Origin: Dolomedes plantarius
Lineage: Eukaryota > Arthropoda > Arachnida > Araneae > Dolomedidae
Length of the DNA stretch: 64,000 nucleotides
NCBI GenBank assembly: GCA_907164885.2
Contig: OU015498.1
Span: forward strand, 126,170,727 to 126,234,726
Reading direction: 5' to 3'
In this document: positions 34,824 through 46,608 of the stretch, piece by piece
How the letters are laid out: every line of letters starts with the position of its first letter
Numbering within the stretch: the first letter of the stretch is position 1
Notes under the pieces: model-generated
Database searches by the model: none
What the model was told of the DNA's origin: nothing
Seen by the model: the letters and a program-made list of their open reading frames with translations, nothing else
Position numbers and translations under genes: made by a program

Positions 34824-36700
34824 TAATTCACTGCAAGGAAAGTAATTTAATGATTGTTTGTGGAATGTGGGGAGACATTCATAGTTTTGTTCATATTTAT
34901 GACACGTTTGTATTCAAGAAACCGAATATTCCACAGTAAAGAAAGATTGATCCACGCGGTCTGAATCATCCGACTTTAAAAAATTTCGAACATCCTGGTA
35001 AGAGAGCTTTAGGAATGAAGCAACGATTAAAAATCTTGGTTTTTCTTCCCATTTCTTACATAAAGAATGTATCAACGGCAACATAAACCTAATGGGATGA
35101 ACTAAATGTTTTATCTCCTTGCGGTACAGCTGTTACACGGGGTAATGTTAATCGACTTCAAATTAAAATATGTTTTATTGCTTCATTTTATTAAAAATAT
35201 GTTTCTGGCTATGAAAATACTGCTAGCTTATTTCTTTAAAATATAGGCTGATATATTTAAATATTGTGAGAATGTGCAGCGAATATAAAATGCTAAAAAA
35301 TATATGACTTTCAGCTACAATGAATAACAAAACTTTCAAATGATAAGTAGCGAGCATTTTCGAAATAATAATACTATGCTACGATTATAACATGTGGAAT
35401 TTGTAAAAGTTTAGAAATCTACAAAATATGCTAATGTTTTATAAAATTTGTCTAGTCTTCCTCTATTTTTTTTTCTATTTTGCCTGAAATTTTTTATTGA
35501 TGTCTGTGATAGGAATTATATTTCATGAGTTGCATTTTTATTAGATATCCTTGAACTTATAAACTAATAGTTTTCTTTTGCGAAAAGAAAATTGATTTCG
35601 AAATTTATGGAATAGAAATTCGTGAATGTTTTATTCAGAGAATACAATTCGTTAAAAATATCATGATTAATTCAAGCATAAAAATTTGCGTACGAGATTT
35701 TTTTTCCTCAGATATTCACGGTATTTTCTTCGTACGAGATTTATCCCGCTGCAAATATTTATTTTCTCCCTTTCATCACAGACAAAAGCCATCAGTCTGA
35801 GATGATAATGAGAATAAATGAAATATATGGAAGCTCTCTTTCAAACAAATTTAAAAAAAAAATTTGTCTGCGGTGAAACTTTTTTTGTGCTAATTATAGG
35901 TATAGCGAGAAAGATAATTACATTCACACAGATAAATCTGCAGGGACATCTGGGTTGAGGCATGTTTGCCGTGTGTTAATCTGATAACTCTAGGTATCAT
36001 CGCTTGCGAGAATAAATGTGTTCTATTAATACTTTTTTTCAGAAGATCTTTGTTTGCAGTGGGGATAAATTAGGTTGAATACCGCCTCTAGGGGAATTAT
36101 CTAATAATTTTTCCACTATGTAGATAATAAAATATTATTAAAACATATGTATAGCATAAACGCATTCAAAGTATTGCAAACTCAAAAAGATCTGAAAAGA
36201 ATATTCACAGTGATTTATTTCAATACAAACAGATGAGGACAATCATATGACCTAATCACAGGTATTTGAATGAATAAATTTTTATGAATTTAAATTCTTT
36301 CGTCATAGCCAATGTAAATCCAGTTTTAAATTTACGATTTTCTACTACTATAACCAAATATTTCTTTTTATTTAGAATAGATTGCTCTAACACTAAATGA
36401 AAAAGACTCATATAAATAATTAAATTAGTCTCCATATTCAAGTAGTATGTCGTGTATAAATCTATTTTGATGCAGTTTCGATAGGTATAATGTTTTTTTT
36501 TGTCGATTTTCGTAGATAAACCTCGGATAATACCTAAACTAGATTGGCATTTGACTATTACTGTACGCTAATGATATGATAAAATCTGATTTTGATTTCT
36601 TTAGTACGTATTTCTGCGTATAACCGTGATGTTAGCATGATAAGCAAGTCCTCTTTTTGATATCTTTATCGCACATTGAAAACTGTTGTTTCAGCAAGGT
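34824..36700. other. AT-rich non-coding stretch
   Basis: Nothing recognisable on either strand beyond AT-driven short frames. Confidence 0.5.
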
Positions 36701-36701
36701 G

Positions 36702-37335
36702 TTTTTTTTTTCAACTGCGTCGCATTGACCATTTCCCTTCGTGCATCCCAATATAAACTAGCCTTTGAAATATAGTTGTCAGGGGGTAAAACACAAAAAT
36801 TTGAGTTGGCCAAAGCAGCACACCCAGTCAAGTGGCTAAAATGCATAGTTTATCCAGTAGAACACAGAGGGCAGTCAGGGATGTCTTTCACACCAATTCG
36901 GCGTAGATGTCCTTGGAGATAGTTCATGTCCGTTTTAAATTCTAAAGTTGGCCGTAAAGATCATCTGGGGAGATCCATTGGGATCGGGTTACACAGTAGG
37001 CTTTCCCAGACCTTACCCCTAGCATCAATATCTTAAGCCTTCCGTATTTATCTCCCCGTTGATCTTACAATGGTGGAAAATGCCTGGTTATATGGTAAGT
37101 CAATATGAGGCTGTGGAAGGCTACAGCCATGTTTAGCCAGCCAGTTTGATTTCCTATTATCGGGAATGCCACAATGGCTGGGAATCCATTAAAATAGAAC
37201 ATTCCAACCGGCACAATTGAGTTTATAAATTTTCTGTTTAATATATTCTACTCAAGACGAATCGCTATAGTGGAAAGGGCAGAGTGAGAGGATCGTGGCC
37301 ATTTCACTTATCAAGGCTCTGAGAATATTAGGGTT
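36702..37335 (-). pseudogene. Non-LTR retrotransposon: RNase H and C-terminal Cys/His region
   Basis: Not visible as a long open frame because of decay. On the minus strand, going down from about 37330: ALISEMATILSLCP and FHYSDSS (RNase H SDSxAA position), IYKLNCAGWNV, WIPSHCGIPDN and NWLAKHGCSLPQP (RNase H C-terminal motif). After a frame change come FKTDMNYLQGHLRRIGVKD and IPDCPLCSTG, with intact C-x2-C, then SHLTGCAAL and LYWDARREMVNATQ. A T10 run at 36702-36711 marks the 3' poly(A) tail. These domains belong to CR1/Jockey-type elements. It has in-frame stops and at least one frameshift. The 5' side is cut off near a MITE at 37346. Confidence 0.8.
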
Positions 37336-37345
37336 GTAACAAATA

Positions 37346-37925
37346 GAGTGGGTGTCCCAAATATCGCCCCTGTGCCTAATATCGCCTACTCGTGTTTCTA
37401 AAGTATGATTCGCGCTATGTATGAGAAAATGCAGTAACTTCTTAGTTCTGGGTTTGTACTAACAACGGCGATAACGACAACGCTCTTATCACTCGCAACA
37501 GAAACTACAGGACGTCTGAAGTTGTTTTGGTTGTTGTCTTCGTAAACTTTGGCTCCAAAGAATCAGAATCCAGTGAATGACCAGGTAGGTGTATCGAAAG
37601 TCTAAGTTTGGTTATACCATTTGAAAGTGCATTAAGCAGAGAATTTGCTAGCAACGCCTTTTAACAGGTGCTCCTAATTTCATCTGGTCAGCGGTAAGAG
37701 GAACGGAGGTAGGTGATATTAGGAACCTCTCTGGAGTTCATTAGAAATTTCAGGTTTTCCAATTCAGCTACATAATATAAACTGGCACTGGTTTTGGAGC
37801 TGGTTGATCTCAGGATACCAAAGCAAATAGTTCTTAGGGATGTTCTTTGAGTTTCCGCCTAATCTGAAACTAAAAAGTGGATGAAATGTTGAAAAAATAT
37901 TAGGGTAGGCGATATTTGGGACGCT
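37346..37925. mobile_element. MITE with GTCCCAAATATCGCC ends (~575 bp)
   Basis: GTCCCAAATATCGCC at 37354-37368 is the exact reverse complement of GGCGATATTTGGGAC at 37908-37922. CCTAATATCGCCTAC recurs just inside the left end, CTAATATT just inside the right end, and an inverted-sense variant (GTAGGTGATATTAGG) near 37706. TA lies close to both ends but the exact boundary is uncertain. The interior is non-coding. Confidence 0.75.
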
Positions 37926-38154
37926 TACCATATCTGAAAATCGTATGCATTTCAGTCTTCGTAAGTTTAAGAGCTTTGTGTGAAGCAGTCACAGCTACTT
38001 TTTTGTAAAAAAAATTACAAAACCTTGAAATGCAAAATATATATTTAGGTAAATCTTAAAGAAAATTGGAAATTTTTCAGAGTAATCTAATGAGCATTTA
38101 TTAAACATACCTCTAAATAATGGTATATATCTTGATGGTAGAAAAAGTCGGATG

Positions 38155-38905
38155 ATCAAAATTTTGACACGAGAAGATCCATGTCTATTTCTATGTAATA
38201 TTGCCTTCAATTTCTGAGCGATTTGCTAGTCAGTAACAGATGATTCCCTGAAACACATCTGAAGGAGAAGCTGACAACAGGAGTTGACTTTCAAATTGGT
38301 AATTTGATTCAGAACAAGAGAAATGTTACATGCTAGCAAAATAGCAAAATTTACACTTATAATGTTTCCTATCATACAGCAATAAAGGTATAAAATGTTC
38401 TAATAATAATTTTCAATGTACTAAAAATTTACAGAAAGCCCCGATGAAGAAAAATAATAACATGCCCAAGCTTTAGCATATAAAATGAGTTTACATATTT
38501 TTCTTTTTACACAGATAATATTGATTATAATTTTTTTACAAAGTTAACATGAGAAGACCCTAGAAGGTTTTTATATAATATTTTTCTCTATTTCTGAGCG
38601 ATGCGTTAGTCAGTAATAGATGATTCCCTGTAACACATCTGAAGGAGAATCTGAGAAAAGCCGTTGACTTCCAAATTGAAAATTTGACTGAGATCTAAAC
38701 AAGGGTTATTTGAGAAATAGAAAATTTTCAATTATCATGTTTCCTGTACCACAGCAATAAAGGTATAAAATGTTCTAGAAATAACTTTCAATATAGTAAA
38801 AAATCACAGAAAGCTCCGATGAAGAAACTGACAACAATGAGCTCAAGTTTTAGCAAATAAAATTAGTTTACTTTTTTTGTTTTGTTTTTTCACAGACATA
38901 ATATT
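38155..38905 (+). repeat. Tandem duplication, ~380 bp period, 2 copies
   Basis: Copy 1 (about 38155-38535) and copy 2 (about 38536-38905) share GAGAAGAYCC, ATTTCTGAGCGAT, TAGTCAGTAAYAGATGATTC, ACACATCTGAAGGAGAA, CAGCAATAAAGGTATAAAAT, CACAGAAAG-like CCGATGAAGAA and TTTTTCACAGA. The second copy is followed directly by a SINE. Confidence 0.85.
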
Positions 38906-38911
38906 TTCACA

Positions 38912-39135
38912 CAGGGGTTTTGGCGGCCTTGTGGTAATGCGCGGGGTTTTGATGCTGAGGGTGCTCGGATCGAATCCCGCCGTCGCGCCACGAAAAATAT
39001 TTCCGTTTGTGCCGTCCCTTCATAGAGGGCGTTGTTGGTCCACCTATGGGGTTCCCCATAATAAAGAGGCCAACAAAACCGCGGTGATAATAGGCGACTG
39101 TTTAAAGAGACAGAGCTTCGCATTTAAAAAAATTA
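38912..39135 (+). mobile_element. tRNA-derived SINE with strong box B
   Basis: The head reads GGCGGCCTTGTGGTAATGCG (box A region, 38922-38941) and GGATCGAATCCCG (box B, 38967-38979), a tRNA-like internal pol III promoter. The unrelated body contains TAGAGGGCGTTGTTGGTCC, GGGTTCCCCATAATAAAG and CTGTTTAAAGAGACAGAG, with an A-rich end near 39127. Frames at 38877-39227 are shadows. The body does not resemble SINE families A or B here. Confidence 0.75.
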
Positions 39136-40530
39136 CATTTAAAATAAACATTGAAATAAAAATAAATAACACGTTAAAAAACACTTATAGCATTCTAAAA
39201 TGCTTGTTTTCTGTGATCATATTGTGACTATGTATGAGAGCCTTCACGACTGTTTTCCGCATCCTTTATTCAAAACAGTACTTAAGTTAAAATATGAATT
39301 TGCAAACATGTATCTATTAGAAAGCGCCATCGTAACACTGACTCACAGAAATAATGAAATTTCGTACTTTAGCACTGGATTGTTTCATTGCATTTGGCAC
39401 TGTTCTGCGACAAAGGGGATCGTATCTAAACGAGCCTGTGGTTTGTTAATGAATGTTGTACTAATGAGATGCGCATCCCAAATGTTGTTATCAACGAGGT
39501 GCTTTGAGTACAGGATATATGTTCTCTAATTCAGGTGGTTTTCGGAGTAGTACAGTGTATCACATGTTACTAATTACGCACAGGATGTACAAGACAACAT
39601 ACGCGTTAAGACGTGGAAATTGAGCCCAGGTTATATAATTACTGGCATACATTAATAGAGTTTGTTTGTCTTAATTAGATTTCTAAGAATGTTCTATAAT
39701 TTAGTCATTTTCCTCGCGTGAAGTTTGAGGTATGAGTATTGTTGTTACAGATGGAAATATTTATGACAGTTACTTTATCAAAACTAAACGAAACACGCTT
39801 TCGCTGATTAGCTAAATTCTTCCACGTTTAGTATTACCTAGACAGAAGATTTTCTTTGTGACTAAACTTTATTTAACGAAACTGCTGAGTAACGGAACTT
39901 TAGATAGAACTTTGAACAACATTGACACCAGAATAAGTGCCCAAATTACGATAGAACACTTTCTACATAATTTCTAACCACCAGAATTTCTAACATCTAT
40001 CTATGTAAGTACTATGTAGAGTATAGCTTAAGTATACCCAGACTTGGGTGTATATAATTTGAAGTGGTACTCTAAATGAATTTGATACAAACACAGTTTA
40101 TACATGAAACAATGTTTATTGAATTCGTTGAACATATAGAATTTTCTTTTACAGCAATAAGCATACGTACTACTTGTACGGAATATATATTAGCATTCAA
40201 TAAAAATACACTTTGCCATACTCACAAACCAGCAGAGAGTCAAACCAGTAGTTCTGCCACGTAAACTTTGGGCCCCCTAAGCACAAGCGCCGGTTAACAC
40301 CTCGAGCTACTTACCTCGTAGCTCCCTTAACTCGCTTATCTATCAACCTTAACAACATTTCTATTAATCAAACTGCATGGTATTTATACCAAGCGCGTAT
40401 GCCGAAATTAGCATATCTCAAGCCGCTTCTTTAATTTATTCACTCAAAAGTTCGATTCTTGTGAATCGAATCTTATGTATACCTTACAACTATATCTCCC
40501 AATACAATAAAATGTTGAAATTTATTTCCC
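39136..40530. other. AT-rich non-coding stretch
   Basis: No supported gene. A 109-codon + frame at 39200-39529 has no motif I recognise and no coding-like composition. Confidence 0.45.
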
Positions 40531-40532
40531 TA

Positions 40533-41325
40533 CTACAGATATTCCTCGACTTACGACCGAGATAAGGACTGATACATTGGTCGTAAGTCAACATTCAAAC
40601 AATTTTTTTTATATGTACGTACATTTAATTTTTACTTTCATCTATATATATATAGCAGTTTCATAACTGCCTGACTGACTGACTGACATACAACGCACAG
40701 ACCAAACCGCTGGACCTAAAGAGCTGAAATTTTGCATGGCGATTCTTCTTATAGCGTAGGGATGCACTAAGAACGACTTTTGAAAAATTCTTCTTAGATT
40801 GTTTAAAATTAAATTTTTAAGCTATTTTAGTAACCTTTTTAAGTTTGCACTTAAAATAATAATTTGAGGGTTATACAATTTATATCACAAGAAAGATCAT
40901 AAAAATTCCTTTAAAATGAAATCTTTTTCGAATCTTTACCTCCATTTTCTGATTTTTTTGTGAATTTTTAAAGATTAATTTTTAGAATTTAATTTATTAA
41001 ATGCTGATGACGCGATTTCTTTTTCTGCTACTTTAAATAAATTTAACATCACGAGCATAACAACGAAATTGTCAAAAAAAATTTTTTTCTTGCTAATGCG
41101 GCAGACTATTGGACATTATCCAAAAAAAATATTAAAATACAGTAAAAGATATGTTCCTCAAACTGTACTATATTAACTGTACTATATTCTTTATTATGTC
41201 TTATTAGATTTAAATTGAATATTATCCTCTACGTTATTTTGTCTATAAAAATATCCCTTACGATTTTTTATAATCATATTTCTTTGTTTTTTTTTACATA
41301 AATTGTATACATTGATCGTCGTATT

Positions 41326-41374
<49 letters not shown>

Positions 41375-42045
41375 TTAATTCCATACATTCACCGTTCTAT
41401 TTAATTGGAATGCACTCCGTAGCGAAGTACGGGTTTTCAGCTAGTACATACATACATACGTAATTTAAGATGCAGTGTACTTTATTTATAAAACATAAAT
41501 TATTCTTCATCGTCACTACTTATTATGTTAGTACAATCCAATTGTTAAGAATTTGTGACAGAAGATACGTTGCAAGTTTTTTTTTTAAACAAATTTATCC
41601 ATGGCAGTTCTAATAGTCGTGTACATATATGTATGTACTGTACATTCAAGGAACAATATTTTTGAGAAAATGATAAAAATAAGCAAAAATAAATAAATTA
41701 AAATTTCGGTCGGTTTATACATGAAGCAATTTAATTAATATGCAATAAAAAGTTATTTATTTAAATATGTATTTCAAAAGTTAAAGTCTTACCTCGAATA
41801 GAACTGAACCAGGCATGACAGTATGGAAATGAAACAAAATCTACTTTAATGACGCCAATGCTAAACGAAACGCAAAGCGACGCAACACATTTAAAACGTC
41901 TGTGAAGAAAATTACTGAGTGTTTAATTTAAAATTCTCAAATAATCAAATAATACATCGATATTTATTTTTAATTTATAAAATTTAGAAACCGTGTAAAA
42001 ACGAAACCATGTAAACTGAGTACCGTGCAAATCGAGGAACAAGTA
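40533..42045. mobile_element. pogo-like element, copy 2, interrupted by a Helitron
   Basis: The left end CTACAGATATTCCTCGACTT, followed by ACGACCGAGATA, matches copy 1 at 27329. Further shared sequence (TATATGTAYGTACAT, ATGTACTGTACATTC, AAAATTTCGGTCG) lies on both sides of the Helitron, to about 41715. The probable right end, AAATCGAGGAAC at 42026-42040, is decayed, so that boundary is approximate. No transposase is encoded. Confidence 0.65.
40641..41444 (+). mobile_element. Non-autonomous Helitron (804 bp)
   Basis: It starts TCTATATATATA at 40641, continues with CTGACTGACTGACTGACATA, AAACCGCTGGACCTAAAGAG and AGCTGAAATTTTGCATGG, and ends CTAG at 41441-41444. A 5 bp stem hairpin (CCGTA at 41417-41421, TACGG at 41428-41432) sits 8 bases before CTAG. 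The insertion is between A (40640) and T (41445). 5' TC, 3' hairpin plus CTAG, and A^T insertion are the hallmarks of Helitrons. No Rep/helicase gene is present. A (TA)n tract fills 41331-41371. Confidence 0.88.
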
Positions 42046-43558
42046 TATGTTTAATTTCTGTGTGAAGTATATTGTGCTAGAGTATTTTGTTAGGGTTGAA
42101 CATTTTTAGTTTCCCCCCTTTTATTACGTGTTTCGGGGTCTTTTATGTAAATTAAATTTAAAGTATATTGTTTTCATTTTTCAAATTATTTATAAATCTG
42201 CATTTTAAAGTTTTAAATTACGTTTAATTTATTTGTCAAGTATTGTGTTACTGTCAACTACTTACGTTTTTTTAAAATTCTTCGTTCGTAGTACCTTAGT
42301 GCGCTGATAACTCTACCGTGTGTATGTAAGGGAAGGATAGAACCTTTGGACACTAATTTTGCTCATCTAAAAATTTTCACATTTTATGAGTGAAAGCTCC
42401 TTTATAAGAAAACCAAAAAATATGTTATAGAAAGCGAATCATTAAATATCTACAATTTACTATGACAAAACTTTTAGTTTTCACCCAATTTAAATTTAGA
42501 CTATACCTTTTTCATGTTTTAAAATATTTATGAAGCTGATTTAATGTTTAATTATGCTTAATTTATTTGTCAAATATATTGTGTTAGTTATATGTACATT
42601 TTCCCGCCTGCAAAAAAATTTACTAAATCGATTTGTGTCTCTTCACTTAATTAATTATAATGAAATTCAATATTTTCAAAGTGCCAAAATACCAACCTTT
42701 ACGGTAAAATTTTGCAGCTGTTGTTGCAATGAGTTGTGTAAAACCAATGGGTTTTCGAAAACAAATTGCTAAAACGGCTATAAAATGTGTGTTCGTAGTG
42801 TACAAAAATATTACTGAAATATAAAATTACACAATATTAAATTACGACATTGGATTGGTAAATATATTACTCCATTCCCAATTATAATTATTGATTGTTA
42901 GTCTGAATGTGAGGAAAATTTTTGTTAAAAAAATTAGCTGATTTATATCTCGAAATGTATGTCACAACAACATAACAGCGGAATAGATGAAAATAATTTA
43001 TAACTGGAGAGAAAAACTTCCTTGCTCCATTCCTAGTTGTCCTCTATTGGGAGAAATATTATTTTCCGTTTCCCGCGTTGCACTGCCATAATTCTCGTAT
43101 TATTCCCTTGTCACATTCTCACAGAATGCTGTAAATATTTCAACGCATGTTGTTATGTCAGAGACAGCTTAAAAAAGATAACCCACGGGCGAATTGAAAT
43201 TATCTCAATTCCTACCTCTCCCTGTCATTGGTCTACAGTTTGTGTTCGTATTTTGAATGCAAAGCGTAATGGGTTTTATTATTTTTAGAGATATATTAGG
43301 TTTGGAAAGCCATGAATATGCAAATGAAATACTAGAATTTATGAAATAGTACTGATAGTTGATGTTTTAAGAGATATATTTCATCTTAATATGCTATTTA
43401 TATACAGTCGCAAAACGATTTAATAGAAAAAAACATAAAAATGAAAATAACAGAAAATTAATATATTTTTACTGAACAATCGACCTCCAGATAGTGTTTG
43501 AATTGAATGAAGGGTACCCTGCCATTAGGATGGGGACTATATACAATGAGTGGCTAAT
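42046..43558. other. AT-rich stretch with a weak duplication
   Basis: 42130-42250 and 42480-42600 share TTTTAAARTATTTATRAA-like and TTTAATTTATTTGTCAARTA motifs, an old direct duplication about 345 bp apart. No supported gene is present. Frames at 42554-43288 lack motifs. Confidence 0.45.
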
Positions 43559-44150
43559 TTAATCGTCAAACGGTACAGTGGTTTGAGACGAAATAGATGG
43601 TACGGTCGACCCGATCTCTTTTTTGACGAGGTTTTTGGTAGAAATAAGTACACAATAACTTTTTTGTTGTATAATAACATTTATTGGTAATATTTTACAT
43701 AAAATAAAACCTTTTTTGTAGAAATAAAAGGACCAACGAATTGAAATTTTGGTAAACAATGAAAATCTCTTTGGCATTTACATAGCATGTTGCATATATT
43801 GGGTCTAATTTGTAATTTAGTCTACCTAATTTAGAAGTTAGTGAAACCAACTTTCCGAGCACATAAATGTAAAAAATAATATATACTGACATTTTTGGCC
43901 TTCAAAATTGAAATTTTAAAACAAAATTGAAAATAAAAAGAATTTAAAAAATGACTAGTGATCATGAATACTGTTTTTTAGCAAAGACACTCGTATTTAC
44001 TTATTTCAATATCTAGTAGAGTGGTCAAGTAGGTCTATCTGGTAGGGTTCCTTGTCAACTCGATCTCTTGCAATAAGAGGGGAGAGAACGAGATGAGGAA
44101 GACGCAATCTTGTGTCGGATCCGACCCCCACTGTACCGTTTGAGGGTTAA
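43559..44150. mobile_element. TTAA-flanked MITE (piggyBac superfamily), 584 bp
   Basis: TTAA (43559-43562) is followed by TCGTCAAACGGTACAGTGG. On the right, CCACTGTACCGTTTGAGGG (44128-44146) is followed by TTAA (44147-44150). The 19 bp ends match in inverted orientation at all but two positions. CGATCTCT with a nearby TGAC motif occurs inside both ends. The interior is non-coding; frames at 43559-43892 are shadows. Confidence 0.88.
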
Positions 44151-44152
44151 TA

Positions 44153-44340
44153 TGATCCGGCATTTTATGCAAATGTGGTATGACATCAAGCTGGAGGGGG
44201 AGATTCGCATACAAAAGGAATTGATGAATGAATGTAAAGACAATTCATGTGTATGACTTGTGAAGGTATGGCAAAAAAACAAATGTGATTCAACGGACTT
44301 TGAACGTGGAATTATTGTGGCGTTTTTAATCAGAGGCATA
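44153..44340 (+). pseudogene. Tc1-like transposase N-terminus, fragment 1
   Basis: About 190 bp related to 44812-45002. Near its end the + strand reads STDFERGIIVAFLIRGI, the start of the first helix-turn-helix of Tc1-family transposases (compare SEFQRGMIVGERLSG at 29389). Similarity ends just before a G14 run. Only about 20 codons are recognisable. Confidence 0.55.
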
Positions 44341-44353
44341 GGCGTATGGTCGG

Positions 44354-44368
44354 TGGGGGGGGGGGGGG
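44354..44368 (+). repeat. Guanine homopolymer run
   Basis: An uninterrupted run of about 14 G (apart from a preceding GGT), followed by CGGAGGCCACGTGACCTCC, which is itself nearly palindromic around CACGTG. Confidence 0.7.
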
Positions 44369-44681
44369 CGGAGGCCACGTGACCTCCAAATTGAAATAAA
44401 TTACAACGTTATTAGAAGTTCACTTAAAATCAGAAAATTGTAGAAAAATTTTAAAAGTATTTTTTTCCGCATTTTGAAACTATGAAACTGAAGATTCTGA
44501 TTATGTTGTTAGCTTATAGTTTTTAACAATGATATGATCCATAACAAAAATTTGATATTATATATTTTCTCATTTTATTTATATTATATTCATTTTTCTC
44601 ATTATATAACTTTTGAATAGTACTTAAACATCAATTCTATTGTTATTCAATTTAAAAAATCATAGTATTTCATATATTAAG

Positions 44682-44762
44682 GCCCGTCCGGCAGTCAATG
44701 CGCTGAGCAGGACCCTAACTGAATTCGATTCGTGTCCCTCACCCCCCCCCAAAAAAAAAAAG
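44682..44762 (+). mobile_element. Possible tRNA-like SINE relic with C/A tail
   Basis: GGCCCGTCCGGCAGTCAATG could hold a box A, and GAATTCGATTCGTG about 30 bases later resembles box B. A run of C and then A (44742-44762) follows. It is short and without a second copy in the window, so the assignment is weak. Confidence 0.35.
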
Positions 44763-44811
44763 AAAAAAGAAAATAAAGTTAATAGCACGGTTCACCTATG
44801 ATCAGAGGAGA

Positions 44812-45070
44812 GATATTTTTATGCAAATAAGTTATGACATCAAGCTATTGATGCAGGAGGAGATTGGCATATAAAGAAATTGAAAGATAATCGCAAAGAC
44901 AATTCAAGTAAGTGTACGGCTTGGGAAGAAATCGAAAAAAAAGAAATGTTATTTAACTGACGTTGAACATGGAATGATTGTGGGGCCTTGAACCAGAGGA
45001 GCGAGTATCAGAGAAACTGTTTAGCGTGTGAAGTGTTTGATAGCAAACGGTGTTCAAAATATCTTTGTTC
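44812..45070 (+). pseudogene. Tc1-like transposase N-terminus, fragment 2
   Basis: Second copy of the 44153-44340 sequence, about 660 bp downstream: TATGACATCAAGCT, GGAGGAGATTSGCATA and AAAGACAATTCA are shared. The + strand reads CYLTDVEHGMIVGP, a stop, TRGASIRETV, a stop and RVKCLIANGV, a decayed first helix-turn-helix. It is cut by the TTAA of the piggyBac element at 45072. I did not find the continuation beyond 48875. Confidence 0.6.
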
Positions 45071-46608
45071 TTTAACACTTCTACTACCAACTTTTTTTGT
45101 AACACTGAGTATCATTGGGGTCACCAGTGACCCCATTAGCTTTTTTTTATTCTAATGCTTATAATTTATGACAAACATATTATTTACAATAAATTTATTA
45201 ATTATCAGACACATTTTATACAGTTATCAATATATTGAACATTTAAAAATTGTAATTAGGCACAATTAGTTGAGGGTATATTGAAATATGCATCATGACC
45301 AATTTAGACATAAAGTGTTTGAATGTTGTTTACACACAAAAACTGAACATTTACTGCACTTATCACTATATTTTCGGTCCGCTAAACGTTCACAATAAAA
45401 ATATCTACCCCTTTTTTCCCCTTTCGCGCTCATGCCTGCTTCAAATGCCTTTGGAACTAGTACCCGCTTCTGCAGTTGCTTTTCAGAAGAAAAATTCTTC
45501 TCTTATAATTTGTTTTTTCTTCCCACTTTGGGTTAAGGTGTAACCAAATAATAAAGCCATTCAATGCACTTATATCTAACATATTGTAAAAGATTACCAT
45601 TGGCCATCTTCCCGTCATTCGCTTTGCTGTATATGTTCGCACTAGCTGATCCATCGTATCAACTCCTGATTTTGTGTTATTATAATCTTAAATCATAGCT
45701 GGTTTCGCTTCCTGTATATTCTCAACTTCGGAAGAAAATGCAACGTGCTCCAAAGAGTTACAACTTTCCCTTTCTTTGGACAATAGCATACAATTGTAGC
45801 TGACTTTTGAAATCTAAATAATGAAGAGTTGTCCTGGCTTTCTTTGCATGTGATGAACTCCTGAGGTAATTCGGATCGATTTTTTTCTTATCGTACCCAA
45901 AAGTGTAAAATTTTTATTCTCTAGCTCTTTTGCTAGATTTAAGCTAATATAAAAGCTGTCTGCTGTGATATTTCTTCCACTTTTCTCCATTCCTTTCACC
46001 ATATCCAGAACTACTCTCTTTCCTTGATTAAATTCTCTAGGCATATTTTGTCCTTTTCCTGTGTGTACCTGAATATTGCATACATAAGAAGTTTTACTGT
46101 CACAAGCAGCCCACAGCTTTATTACATATTTTCCTGATGTACTGTCTAAATAGGCATTTGCCCTTAAAGGTAACCAATTGTTCATCGACGGTGATATTCT
46201 TATGAGGAATGTAAGCCTCTTGGAATGTGACTGTCTAAATCTCAAATATATTTCTGATTGGTGACAGCTTATCATCACATCGACTTTTGCGCCTATTCAA
46301 TCGAATGAAACGGGATATTTCTGTAAATCTATTCCTAGCCATAGATTTATTGAAAATTGGGTGACAATCATTTGCATTCCACAGGTTCGTTATTGTTTCA
46401 TTATGTGCGTTATACTCTATAGCAAATATAAGCAGTCCAAAAAAGCACAAGATTTCTTCTTTATCTGTGTTAGCCCAACTATTCCCATATACTATTTTTC
46501 CTTCTCTATTTGTTATTTTTAGAATTTTTTCAACGATATTTGCTTTTATGAAGAGTTCAAAAGTAGATTGTATAGTGTCTATATTTCTTACCAGGGCCGT
46601 GTAACGTG

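Noticed and set aside
38922..38990. Genuine tRNA gene
   Set aside because: A and B boxes are good, but the region does not fold into a full cloverleaf with acceptor stem that I can draw, and a SINE body follows.
39200..39529. 109-codon frame as a possible host exon
   Set aside because: No splice context, no family motif, and AT-driven composition similar to the surrounding DNA.
44333..44395. hAT-like end CAGAGGCATAGGCGTATGG with G run
   Set aside because: CAGAGG is also part of the neighbouring Tc1 sequence (compare 44994), and no partner end was found.
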